From the NCBI RefSeq assembly GCF_043497005.1, contig NZ_JBIEKE010000002.1, forward strand, positions 682,001-746,000: DNA of 64,000 nucleotides. The letters are read 5' to 3'. The notes under the pieces were generated by a model, which did not search any database, was not told where the DNA came from, and saw only the letters and a list, made by a program, of their open reading frames with translations. Below are positions 33,160 through 41,477 of this stretch, in pieces (position 1 is the stretch's first letter; the number at the start of each line of letters is the position of its first letter). The stretch is from Halobacillus_A sp043497005. Lineage in GTDB: Bacteria > Bacillota > Bacilli > Bacillales > Halobacillaceae. Position numbers and translations under genes: made by a program.

Positions 33160-34100
33160 TATAAATCCTCCTTATACCATTCTAGGAAACTTTGCAGTGT
33201 TTCAGGATTTTGTACTGAGAATGTCTTCGTTCTTCTGTTAACCTTCTTCACTAAACCACTCAATACTTTCCCGTGACCTACTTCTACAATAGCATCCAGA
33301 TCAGCTTCTACAAATTTTTCTAAAATCTCCTCGAACCGTACCGGAGAGTATAATTGTTTCACTAACAGCTCTTGAATATCTTCAGCCTTTTCTACAGGGT
33401 CAGCTGTAACATTAGCATATACAGGGCACGCTGAATGACTGATCTCTGCTTCTTCTAGTTTTGCTGCAAACTCTTCACTTGCAGGCTCCATTAGACGAGA
33501 ATGAAAAGGACCGCTTACGTTTAACGGCAGTACTCTTTTGGCACCTGCCTCTTTTAATAATTCGGATGCCTTTTCTACACCCTGTGCTGTGCCGGAAATC
33601 ACAATCTGTCCAGGGCAGTTGATATTCGCTAAATCCACTGGTTCATGATCACCTAAATCGGCCAGCACGTTTTCGATTTCCTCTTTTGCTAAACCAAGCA
33701 CAGCTGCCATAGCCCCTTGTCCTGTCGGAACTGCTTCTTCCATCAACTTTCCTCTCGCATGAACGAGTTGAACAGCTTCTGTTGGCTGCAGTGATCCAGC
33801 AGCAACAAGCGCGCTGTACTCTCCTAGACTGTGCCCGGCTGTCATAACTGGAGAGACCCCTTCTTGTTCAAGTATCTTAGTTATTCCTACGCTGTTTAAA
33901 AGCAAAGCAGGCTGCGCATTTTCAGTCTTAGTCAAATGTTCACCTGGACCTTCAAACATTAAAGAAGTCAATGAATAACCCAGCGCCTCATCTGCTTGAT
34001 CAAATAATTGTTTCACATCATCGTACGTTTCATACATTTCCTTCCCCATGCCAACCTCCTGAGAGCCCTGGCCTGGAAAGATATAAGCTACTTTTTTCAT
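33159..34100 (-). CDS. fabD: Malonyl-CoA:ACP transacylase FabD
   Basis: 313 residues. Loads malonate onto ACP. The N-terminal YIFPGQGSQ and the nucleophile elbow GHSLGEYSALVAAG are intact, with the partner His in the FHSRLM motif. Overlaps plsX by four bases. Confidence 0.98.
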   Translation of the reverse strand: MKKVAYIFPGQGSQEVGMGKEMYETYDDVKQLFDQADEALGYSLTSLMFEGPGEHLTKTENAQPALLLNSVGITKILEQEGVSPVMTAGHSLGEYSALVAAGSLQPTEAVQLVHARGKLMEEAVPTGQGAMAAVLGLAKEEIENVLADLGDHEPVDLANINCPGQIVISGTAQGVEKASELLKEAGAKRVLPLNVSGPFHSRLMEPASEEFAAKLEEAEISHSACPVYANVTADPVEKAEDIQELLVKQLYSPVRFEEILEKFVEADLDAIVEVGHGKVLSGLVKKVNRRTKTFSVQNPETLQSFLEWYKEDL

Positions 34101-35101
34101 TCATCTCCACCTACCTTTTCAACTTCTTTAAGCGTCGTTTCGATCGTTGAAGTAACATCTTGTTCCACCATGTGACTGGCTTGTTTAATGGCATTGTAAA
34201 TGGCACGGCCATTTGATGAACCGTGTGCTTTAATAACGGGAGCCGATAAACCAAATAATCCAGCCCCTCCATATTCTGAGTAATCGAGTTGATTTTTTAA
34301 CTGTTTTAAATCATTTTTCACAAGAGCTGCTGCCAGCTTGGATTTAAAGTTTTTCATAAAAGTGGATTTAATCATTGAAAACATCGTTAATGCTGTACCT
34401 TCAATCGTCTTTAGCGCCACATTTCCTGTAAAACCATCCGTAACGACTACGTCTGCCACACCGTTTAGCAGGTCTCTTGATTCTACATTTCCAATAAAAT
34501 GAATAGGGGCATCTGACATTAATTTAAATGCTTTTTTTGTTAGCTCACTGCCTTTGCCGTCTTCAGTGCCGACATTCAATAATCCTACTCGAGGAGAAGA
34601 CAGCCCTCTAACCTTATTACTATAAATAGAACCGATTATCGCATATTGCAGCAAGTGCATCGCTTTTGCCTCCACATTTGCTCCCACATCGAGCATTAAA
34701 AAGCCTTTGCCATCTTCAGTTGGCAAAGTTGGACTAAGCGCCGGTCTTTCCACACCTTTTAGACGGCCCACACCGAATAATCCTGCACTCATCAATGCTC
34801 CAGTATTACCTGCAGAGATACACCCATCAGCTCTTCCTTCTTTTACTTCTTTCGTCATTAACACCATGGATGCTTGTTTTTTCCTTCGCACCGCGCGCAC
34901 TGGTTCATCCTCAGCTGTAATAGCTTCAGTCGTATGTATAACACTAATTCGCTTGGAATCTTTTAAATAGGAGTTAATTTTCTCCTCATCTCCTATTAAA
35001 GTGATTTCAAGGTCTTTCATAGAAGATACGGCCTCCATAGCACCTTTCACGACCGCTTCCGGTGCATTGTCGCCTCCCATTGCATCTATTGCTAGCCTCA
35101 T
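34097..35101 (-). CDS. plsX: Phosphate acyltransferase PlsX
   Basis: 334 residues. Makes acyl-phosphate from acyl-ACP for PlsY in phosphatidic acid synthesis. The start MRLAIDAMGGDNAPEAVVKGA and GANVEAKAMHLLQYA and VVTDGFTGNVALKTIEG are typical. Overlaps fapR by four bases, so it is under FapR control. Confidence 0.98.
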   Translation of the reverse strand: MRLAIDAMGGDNAPEAVVKGAMEAVSSMKDLEITLIGDEEKINSYLKDSKRISVIHTTEAITAEDEPVRAVRRKKQASMVLMTKEVKEGRADGCISAGNTGALMSAGLFGVGRLKGVERPALSPTLPTEDGKGFLMLDVGANVEAKAMHLLQYAIIGSIYSNKVRGLSSPRVGLLNVGTEDGKGSELTKKAFKLMSDAPIHFIGNVESRDLLNGVADVVVTDGFTGNVALKTIEGTALTMFSMIKSTFMKNFKSKLAAALVKNDLKQLKNQLDYSEYGGAGLFGLSAPVIKAHGSSNGRAIYNAIKQASHMVEQDVTSTIETTLKEVEKVGGDE

Positions 35102-35679
35102 CCTTCATTCATCTCCTTAGGGTCATGTTCACGAAACATCTCAAATGACCCGGCAAATACTTCATCATTTTCTACATAGCTGTGTACATCCACAATCGTC
35201 CGTCCTTTTCGATCATCACCTTTTACGAATGCTTTCGCTACAACCCGCTCTCCTAGTTTGACAGGACGGTTAAATCGGATGCTTGATCCTGCAGTTAATG
35301 CCAGTTCCTCATTTATGACGGCGACAGCTAAAGAATTGGCCTGAGCAAACAAATGGTGGCCACGGGCAATATTATTCCTGGAAAACACATGCTCCGGTTT
35401 AATATCTAATATAGAAATGGCACGTTGATCTAGTTCCAGGTCTACTACTTCCCCAATCACCTCTTCAATCGGCAAAGCCTTAACCGTTTCATTCCATTCA
35501 TGTGTAGCGACTGATTTTATCCGTTCACGCAATTCTGGAATGGATAACTCCATACGGTCCAAACGTATGGTCTGAATACTGACGCCAAAACGTTTGGCCA
35601 ATTCTTCATCTGTAATAAAAGGTGTTTCTTTTATCGTGTCCTTTAGTTCACTTTGTCTAACTTGTTTGGATCGCTTCAT
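35098..35679 (-). CDS. fapR: Fatty acid and phospholipid biosynthesis regulator FapR
   Basis: 193 residues. DeoR-like N-terminal helix-turn-helix (DEELAKRFGVSIQTIRLDRMEL) plus a C-terminal hot-dog domain that binds malonyl-CoA and releases DNA. I chose ATG 35679 because GGTGGG lies seven bases upstream; GTG 35691 has no site. A FapR operator overlaps the predicted start site of its own operon, so it is autorepressed. Confidence 0.97.
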   Translation of the reverse strand: MKRSKQVRQSELKDTIKETPFITDEELAKRFGVSIQTIRLDRMELSIPELRERIKSVATHEWNETVKALPIEEVIGEVVDLELDQRAISILDIKPEHVFSRNNIARGHHLFAQANSLAVAVINEELALTAGSSIRFNRPVKLGERVVAKAFVKGDDRKGRTIVDVHSYVENDEVFAGSFEMFREHDPKEMNEG

Positions 35680-35709
35680 CCTGTGTCCCACCGATCGTTT
35701 GTCACTGTT

Positions 35710-35726
35710 TTATGACTAGGTACTAA
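35710..35726 (-). promoter_or_regulatory. FapR operator
   Basis: The minus strand reads TTAGTACCTAGTCATAA, one base from the B. subtilis FapR box TTAGTACCTAGTCTTAA (as I recall it). It covers the predicted start of the fapR promoter, as expected for repression. Confidence 0.85.
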
Positions 35727-35730
35727 CAGT

Positions 35731-35759
35731 AATATATAATACCTTATTTAATAACGCAA
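35731..35759 (-). promoter_or_regulatory. Promoter of fapR-plsX-fabD-fabG-acpP
   Basis: Minus strand TTGCGT (35754-35759), 17-base spacer, TATATT (35731-35736). The predicted start near 35724 falls inside the FapR operator. Confidence 0.7.
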
Positions 35760-35806
35760 GGATGAGCATTAAAAAAGAAAATTGTGACTTAAGACCAGCA
35801 TCCTCT

Positions 35807-37852
35807 TTAATCCAGCACTTGTCCTGCGATATGTTCATCCTGTTCTATAATTTGTTTCAGGGGACGGTATTCCTCATTCTTTTCCAATAAATCCTCTGAT
35901 ATGATAAAAGATGCATCCTGCCTCGCCGTTTCCAACGCTCGATAGTCATGTACCATATCACCGACTTTAAACTCAGGCATGCCGCTTTGCTTGCGGCCGA
36001 AAAAGTCACCTGGCCCTCTTAATTTCAAGTCCTGCTCTGACAGTTCAAAACCATCAGTTGTTTCCGTCATGATCCTCATCCGTTCTTTCCCCACATCTCC
36101 TTTAGGGTCAGCGAGTAAAATACAGTAACTCTGGTGCTCCCCCCTGCCTACTCGTCCTCTTAACTGATGCAATTGCGATAGTCCAAATCTCTCAGCATCA
36201 TGAATGACCATTACAGTAGCGTTAGGAACATTGACCCCAACCTCTACTACAGTAGTGGACACCAGGATTTGAACATGGTTAGCAGCAAAATCCTGCATGA
36301 CTTCTTCTTTTTCCTCATTCGCTAGTCTACCGTGCATTAGACCAACTTTGATCGCAGGTTCAAATACAGCCGAAATCTGGTTATATAAATCAATCGCATT
36401 TTGTATATCCAGCTTGTCCGATTCTTCTATCAATGGACAGATTACATAAGCCTGTTGACCCTGCTGAATCTGCTTTTGAATAAAAGCCAGTACTTTGTCG
36501 GTCATTTGGCCTTTGACCCAGTATGTCTCAATCGGCTTTCTGCCTGCAGGCATTTCATCAATAACAGAAACATCCATATCTCCAAAGGCAGTGATTGCGA
36601 GGGTGCGGGGAATTGGTGTCGCCGTCATGAAAAGAACATCCGGATGAAGACCTTTATCTCGCAGTATTCTTCGTTGGTTTACTCCAAAACGATGCTGTTC
36701 ATCTACAATAACAAATCCTAAGCGGTTAAAATCCACTTCATCCTGAATTAAAGCATGCGTTCCTACGAGTAAATCAATCTCCCGTTCTTTAACATCGTTT
36801 AAGATCTGCTTCCTTTTCTTCCCTTTTATGGAACCTGTAAGAAGCGCAATTCGTATTCGATCTCCAAACATTTCTTTTAATGAAGCAGCATGTTGTTCCG
36901 CTAAAATTTCAGTAGGAACCATTAAGGCCGTCTGATGACCGGTCGTAATCGATGCATATAAAGCAATCGCGGCTACGGCTGTTTTACCAGAGCCTACATC
37001 CCCCTGTAAAAGTCGATTCATGCGGTAAGGGTTTTTCATATCTTTTAGTATTTCACTAAGCGCTCTTTTTTGAGCATTCGTTAATTCAAAAGGCAGCGAT
37101 TGGACAAATTCAGTCAATCGCTCGTTATCATAATGTTGAGCATTTCCAGTCGTCGACTCTCGGTGCAGCTTTCTTAACAGCTGCATTTTTAACTGAAACA
37201 ATAAAAACTCTTCATATATAAACCGACGCTTCGCATGTTTTAACAAAATCCGGCTTTCTGGATAATGCATTTGCTCAATCGCTTGCTGACGTTTGGGCAG
37301 CTTATATCTTAAGATCGTATCTTCCGGCAGAATTTCTTCTACTTCATGTAAGTAATCTTCAAGAGCTGCTTTTATCACTTTTCTTAAAGTAACAAGTGTC
37401 ACACTTTCCTTTAAGGTGTAAACCGGCTGAATCGGTTCTTGACTCTCAGCCGACCCTTTTTTATACTGACTCACCGTAATCTGCAGACGGTGTTGATCCC
37501 ATTTTCCAGTTACTGTAACCGTGTCGCCGGCATTTAATTGTTTCTTGGCAAAAGAGCGGTTAAACATAACCGCCTTAACAGCAAATTGATCGACTTGGAG
37601 TGACATCGTTAATCGTGATTTCTTCTTCCCGTAAAATTGAACGACTGGATCAGATATGAGCTGGCCCTCTATTGTTGCTTTTTCCTCATGCTGAAGTTCA
37701 GTGAGCGGCTTTACTTCGTAGGAATCATAGCGATAAGGAAAATAAAATAATAAATCATAAATGTTAAAAAGCCCAAGCTCATTTAAATGAGCTTGAAGCT
37801 TCTCTCCAATTCCTTTCACTTCACTAATGGGTAATTCTAATCTATTATTCAT
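35807..37852 (-). CDS. recG: ATP-dependent DNA helicase RecG
   Basis: 681 residues. Reverses stalled forks and processes branched DNA. An N-terminal wedge/OB domain binds branches. Motif I is GDVGSGKTAVAAIAL, the DEAH-type box is VDEQHRFG, and QLRGRVGRG is motif VI. ATG 37852 has GGGAG eight bases upstream and the frame overlaps sdaAA by eight bases; TTG 37855 is an alternative. Confidence 0.97.
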   Translation of the reverse strand: MNNRLELPISEVKGIGEKLQAHLNELGLFNIYDLLFYFPYRYDSYEVKPLTELQHEEKATIEGQLISDPVVQFYGKKKSRLTMSLQVDQFAVKAVMFNRSFAKKQLNAGDTVTVTGKWDQHRLQITVSQYKKGSAESQEPIQPVYTLKESVTLVTLRKVIKAALEDYLHEVEEILPEDTILRYKLPKRQQAIEQMHYPESRILLKHAKRRFIYEEFLLFQLKMQLLRKLHRESTTGNAQHYDNERLTEFVQSLPFELTNAQKRALSEILKDMKNPYRMNRLLQGDVGSGKTAVAAIALYASITTGHQTALMVPTEILAEQHAASLKEMFGDRIRIALLTGSIKGKKRKQILNDVKEREIDLLVGTHALIQDEVDFNRLGFVIVDEQHRFGVNQRRILRDKGLHPDVLFMTATPIPRTLAITAFGDMDVSVIDEMPAGRKPIETYWVKGQMTDKVLAFIQKQIQQGQQAYVICPLIEESDKLDIQNAIDLYNQISAVFEPAIKVGLMHGRLANEEKEEVMQDFAANHVQILVSTTVVEVGVNVPNATVMVIHDAERFGLSQLHQLRGRVGRGEHQSYCILLADPKGDVGKERMRIMTETTDGFELSEQDLKLRGPGDFFGRKQSGMPEFKVGDMVHDYRALETARQDASFIISEDLLEKNEEYRPLKQIIEQDEHIAGQVLD

Positions 37853-38726
37853 CAATCGGACTCCCGTAAATTTTTGCTTCCAGTTTCTTGCCGGTTAATG
37901 TGGCGGCAAGACCCCCCTGGGCAGTTTCTCTAAATGCTGTCGGCATCCTCTGCCCTACTTTATACATAGCGTCTATGACTTCATCACACGGAATACGACT
38001 TGTCACTCCTGCTAAAGCCATATCCGCAGCTACCACTGCATTCGAAGCTCCCATCGCATTCCGCTTCACACATGGAACTTCTACAAGGCCGGCAACAGGA
38101 TCACAGATTAAACCCAGCATGTTCTTTAGTGTAATCGCCATAGCTTCTGCAGACTGAGCGGGTGAACCTCCTGCCATTTCAACGATGGCAGCGGCAGCCA
38201 TACCTGCAGCAGACCCCACCTCAGCCTGACAGCCTCCGGCAGCTCCTGATATCGAGGCATTATTAGCTACGACAAATCCAAAAGCTCCCGAAGTGAATAA
38301 ATAGCGAACCATTTGCTCTCGCGTCGGATTCAATTGGTTCTTAACTGCAAAAAGCGTTCCAGGCACACACCCGGCACTTCCGGCAGTAGGCGTTGCACAT
38401 ATGGTGCCCATAGCTGCATTCACTTCATTTGTTGCTACTGCCTTGCTCACTGCATCCATTAATAAATGACCGGACAATGGTTTTTTCTCCCGCATATAAT
38501 TTTGAATTAAAACAGCATCGCCACCTGTTAGACCACTGTGAGATTGTACCCCTTTTAATCCGTCTTCAATCGCTTTTTCCATGACTTCTAAATTACGTTC
38601 CATTTGCGCAAAGATTTCTTCTCGAGTCAATTGCTTTACTTCCATCTCTTGACGAATCATCACTTCTGAGATAGAAATATTTTCTTTTTCAGCACGCTCT
38701 ACTAATTCCGCAACATTTCTAAACAC
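37845..38726 (-). CDS. sdaAA: L-serine dehydratase, alpha subunit
   Basis: 293 residues. Iron-sulfur enzyme deaminating serine to pyruvate together with SdaAB. Conserved text TICATPTAGSAGCVPGT and LICDPVAGLVEVPCVKRN includes cluster-type cysteines. I chose GTG 38726 (VFRNVAELVE) because AAGGAAAGGGG lies seven bases upstream and the B. subtilis protein starts MFRNV; ATG 38762 adds 12 residues with a weak site. It overlaps recG. Confidence 0.95.
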   Translation of the reverse strand: MFRNVAELVERAEKENISISEVMIRQEMEVKQLTREEIFAQMERNLEVMEKAIEDGLKGVQSHSGLTGGDAVLIQNYMREKKPLSGHLLMDAVSKAVATNEVNAAMGTICATPTAGSAGCVPGTLFAVKNQLNPTREQMVRYLFTSGAFGFVVANNASISGAAGGCQAEVGSAAGMAAAAIVEMAGGSPAQSAEAMAITLKNMLGLICDPVAGLVEVPCVKRNAMGASNAVVAADMALAGVTSRIPCDEVIDAMYKVGQRMPTAFRETAQGGLAATLTGKKLEAKIYGSPIDE

Positions 38727-38780
38727 CAGCTTGCCCCTTTCCTTAGGTGGATTATTTTCCATTCATAAAGATCCACTAAA

Positions 38781-39443
38781 TTAGTCGGAAATACGAGCCA
38801 CTTGAGTAATATGGTCAGCTCGCTCTAGCTCATTTAATACGCTATCTTCAATAGTTTGATCGACTTCAATTACCATAAGCGCCTGCTCACCTTGCGCTTT
38901 TCTTGAAACCTCCATACGTCCAATATTGATTTCATGCCCTGCCAGAATGGAAGTAGCTGAAGCAATCGCTCCATAGCGATCATTATGAATAATGAGAATC
39001 GCTGGATGACTTCCTGAGAGACGCAGCTCGAACCCATTAAGTTCGGTGATTTCAGCTTTTCCGCCACCAATGGAAATACCCACAAGTTCTAATTCTCCTT
39101 CACTATCTCCAATAACTAGTTTAGCTGTATTTGGGTGATCTGTGTTTGCCTCTTCTTCATAAAAGTGGATAGCCATCTCTTTATGTTTGGCAATGTTTAT
39201 TGAAGTACTTATACGTTTATCATCTGTTTCAAAATCTAATAATCCCCCAATAATTGCGACGTCTGTGCCATGTCCTTTATACGTTTGAGCAAACGAACCA
39301 TATAAATGTACATGAGCGTACTTCGGTTCTCTGCCGAACAAATGTCTTGCTGCACGTCCAATCCTGGCAGCGCCGGCTGTATGTGAACTTGACGGCCCTA
39401 TCATAACAGGCCCGATTATATCGAATACTGATCTATATTTCAT
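38781..39443 (-). CDS. sdaAB: L-serine dehydratase, beta subunit
   Basis: 220 residues. Contains the catalytic GPSSSHTAGAARIG loop and a C-terminal ACT domain (about 148-220, ILIIHNDRYGAIASATSILAG). ATG 39443 has GGTGAT upstream; ATG 39455 abuts a poor site. It is the first gene of sdaAB-sdaAA-recG. A possible CcpA site lies 27 bases upstream. Confidence 0.96.
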   Translation of the reverse strand: MKYRSVFDIIGPVMIGPSSSHTAGAARIGRAARHLFGREPKYAHVHLYGSFAQTYKGHGTDVAIIGGLLDFETDDKRISTSINIAKHKEMAIHFYEEEANTDHPNTAKLVIGDSEGELELVGISIGGGKAEITELNGFELRLSGSHPAILIIHNDRYGAIASATSILAGHEINIGRMEVSRKAQGEQALMVIEVDQTIEDSVLNELERADHITQVARISD

Positions 39444-39469
39444 ACGGATCACCATCCTTGCTTTTGGTA

Positions 39470-39483
39470 AGTAAACGCTTTCT
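39470..39483 (-). promoter_or_regulatory. Possible catabolite-responsive element before sdaAB
   Basis: The minus strand reads AGAAAGCGTTTACT, matching the CcpA consensus TGWAANCGNTNWCA-type core except at its ends. A similar half site CGTTTACC lies just left on the plus strand. This is a motif match only. Confidence 0.35.
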
Positions 39484-39735
39484 ATATTTTCGTTTACCGA
39501 TATTCATTTTACCATATTTCTTTAAATTTAGATTGAAATTTAACCAACCTCACAAAATCCTGTGCGTGAACAGCCGCACCTTTGACTCAGGGAAAAAATG
39601 AAGGAAATCTTATGGAACTTACAGGATGTTATTACTAAAGGCACAGCCCGAGAAAGCTCATCTTACTCCCATGGAAAGCGAACCTTTTGGTGTATTTTAA
39701 AAGGGAGGTGAAGAGATAAGGAAGAGTATTCTCTA
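39484..39735. other. Gap upstream of the purine permease
   Basis: Mostly featureless. There is a small inverted repeat GTGCG/CGCAC at 39562-39579. A 37-codon plus-strand frame at 39598-39711 (MKEILWNLQDV...) has only a weak GGGAAA site. A strong GGGAGGTGA at 39703-39711 has no start codon at proper distance. No purine riboswitch core was found. Confidence 0.4.
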
Positions 39736-39764
39736 TTGATTATATTTAATAAAGGGGGTAAAAT
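39736..39764 (+). promoter_or_regulatory. Sigma-A promoter for purine permease
   Basis: TTGATT (39736-39741), 17-base spacer, TAAAAT (39759-39764). The start would be near 39771, about 56 bases before the permease ATG. Confidence 0.65.
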
Positions 39765-39826
39765 AAACACTTGTGGGTTATGAGATAACCGGGTGGGAGA
39801 GGGATAATTTCATAGAGGAGAATACG

Positions 39827-41095
39827 ATGCTCAATCAGCATAATTCTCAACACAGTCTGCGCAAGGATTTGGTCGCTGGGATTATCGGATATTTCACTAC
39901 GGTTTATATCGTAGCTGTAAATAGTCAAATCCTCCACGACGCCGGTCTTCCGTTAGAAAATGGAATGCTGGCAACCATTCTTGCCAGCGCTGTCGGCTGT
40001 TTAATCATGGCCATTTACGCGAATGCACCTATGGTCTTAATTCCAGGTATGGGAGTTAACGCCCTTTTTGCCTATTCGATTATCGAGGGAAAAGGAATGG
40101 AATTTCAAGAAGGGTTAGCCGTAGTAATCTTTGCCGCATTGATTTTTTTGATGACCGCCTATACTCCATTAGGAGATTGGTTAAAGCACGCCATTCCTGA
40201 CGCATTAAAACATGCGATTACTGTCGGGCTCGGAATGTTTTTAACCTTAATAGGCCTAGAAAAAGGTGGCCTTGTCGTCAAAGGAGAACATTCTCTTATT
40301 ACGTTAGGCGATCCATCATCTGCTATGGTGATCACCAGTCTACTCACCTTATTTATTGCTGTGTTCTTATTTGCCAAAAATGTGCCAGGTAACTTTTTAA
40401 TTACAATGGTGATAGGCACAATTATTGCCCATTTCACCGGATTATTGAATGGACCCGGTAAAGGCATCTCAGCAAGTGAGCAAGAGTGGGTATTTATGCC
40501 TTCTTTCGGAGCCGTTACTGAATTTGGGTTTTGGATGGCTGTCTTTCCACTAGCCATCGTGCTCATTTTTGAAAACATGGGGCTTATTCACGGGCAGCTG
40601 GCCATGCTGAACCAGGGAGACAAGTTCAAAAAATCTTATCGTGCTTCAGCATTTTCAGCGTTAACATGTGGCTTCTTTGGAACTTCACCTACCGTTTCTT
40701 CAGCAGAAAGTGCAGCCGTTATTGCCTCAGAAGGTAAAACAGGGAAAGCAAGCTTAACGATGGCTGTCTTATTTTTGGCTACCATCTTCTTAACTCCTTG
40801 GATTTCTATGGTTCCTTCAACAGCAATCAGCCCGATTCTTATTATTGTTGGAGCTTTGATGGTGCAAAACATTAAAGACATTCCGCTAGATAACCTATCG
40901 GATGCAATGCCGGCATTCTTGATTATTGTGATGATTCCATTCACCTATTCAATTGCTGATGGAATGGCTTTTGGCTTTATCGCCTATCCAATTGTTAAGT
41001 TCGCCTTAGGGAAGCAAAGAGAGCTATCCGCTCCAGTCGTATTAATTGCCATGGTCTTTCTCGTTGAATTTATTATCCGATCCATCGGACACTAG
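39827..41095 (+). CDS. NCS2/AzgA-family guanine/hypoxanthine permease
   Basis: 422 residues with about a dozen membrane segments. It begins LRKDLVAGIIGYFTTVYIVAVNSQIL. It has the family motifs PGMGVNALFAY, HAITVGLGMFLTLIGLEKGGLV and GTSPTVSSAESAAVIASEG, which place it with PbuG/PbuO-type proton-coupled purine importers. Substrate (hypoxanthine, guanine or adenine) cannot be read. ATG 39827 follows GAGGAGAATACG; the longer frame covers the promoter. It is on the plus strand between fakA and sdaAB, which are neighbours in B. subtilis. Its stop codon sits in the start of a repeat array. Confidence 0.93.
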   Translation: MLNQHNSQHSLRKDLVAGIIGYFTTVYIVAVNSQILHDAGLPLENGMLATILASAVGCLIMAIYANAPMVLIPGMGVNALFAYSIIEGKGMEFQEGLAVVIFAALIFLMTAYTPLGDWLKHAIPDALKHAITVGLGMFLTLIGLEKGGLVVKGEHSLITLGDPSSAMVITSLLTLFIAVFLFAKNVPGNFLITMVIGTIIAHFTGLLNGPGKGISASEQEWVFMPSFGAVTEFGFWMAVFPLAIVLIFENMGLIHGQLAMLNQGDKFKKSYRASAFSALTCGFFGTSPTVSSAESAAVIASEGKTGKASLTMAVLFLATIFLTPWISMVPSTAISPILIIVGALMVQNIKDIPLDNLSDAMPAFLIIVMIPFTYSIADGMAFGFIAYPIVKFALGKQRELSAPVVLIAMVFLVEFIIRSIGH

Positions 41096-41376
41096 AAAAG
41101 TGGAGATGTCCCGATAGAGACGACATGCATAAGCAGGATTCCGGAGTGAAGCGTATCTCCTTCACGAAGGGAGATTGCTTATGTCACGAGTGTCTGGACG
41201 TTGGAACTGGACACTAGAAATGTGGAGGCGAGCGGTAGGGCCTTACGCATAAGCAAAACGCTGAAGTGAAGCGATTTTTCTTCACAAAAGCGGGTTGCTT
41301 ATGTCGCTAGGTCCTGCGAGCCGAAACTGGACACTAGAAATGTGGAGACGTCCCGAGAGTCTGGACGTCGCAACTG
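41096..41376. repeat. Tandem structured repeat array B (two full units and collapsed third)
   Basis: Head-to-tail units of 122 and 120 bases (41096-41217, 41218-41337) and a short third (41338 to about 41376). The junction is GGACACTAGAAATGTGG, related to array A (GGACAATAGAAATGCGG). The inner GCATAAGC/GCTTATG stem is kept. The outer stems are more decayed than in array A, while unit 3 is reduced to GACGTCC/GGACGTC. The permease stop codon TAG lies in the same GGACACTAG text, so the array directly abuts the gene. Confidence 0.8.
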
Positions 41377-41399
41377 ATGGTGAAATAGTTTCTTAAAAT

Positions 41400-41441
41400 A
41401 AATAATCCGAACTGATTTCAATAGAATCGTTCGGATTATTT
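41400..41441. repeat. Palindrome copy 3; likely shared terminator
   Basis: AAATAATCCGAAC (41400-41412) pairs with GTTCGGATTATTT (41429-41441). Its right flank GCTTTATTCAGTTTTGTCCC is shared, in reverse orientation, with copy 4 beside the IS remnant. It lies between the convergent permease and fakA genes and can stop both. Confidence 0.8.
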
Positions 41442-41477
41442 TATGCTTTATTCAGTTTTGTCCCAGCCTTGTTCTTT

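Noticed and set aside
39765..39826. Purine riboswitch in the permease leader
   Set aside because: The leader is only about 56 bases and lacks the conserved core (TATAATCC... and loop motifs).
39773..39826. Longer N-terminus of the purine permease (MGYEITGW...)
   Set aside because: It begins beside the -10 of the promoter and has no site. GAGGAG precedes ATG 39827, where the usual family start lies.
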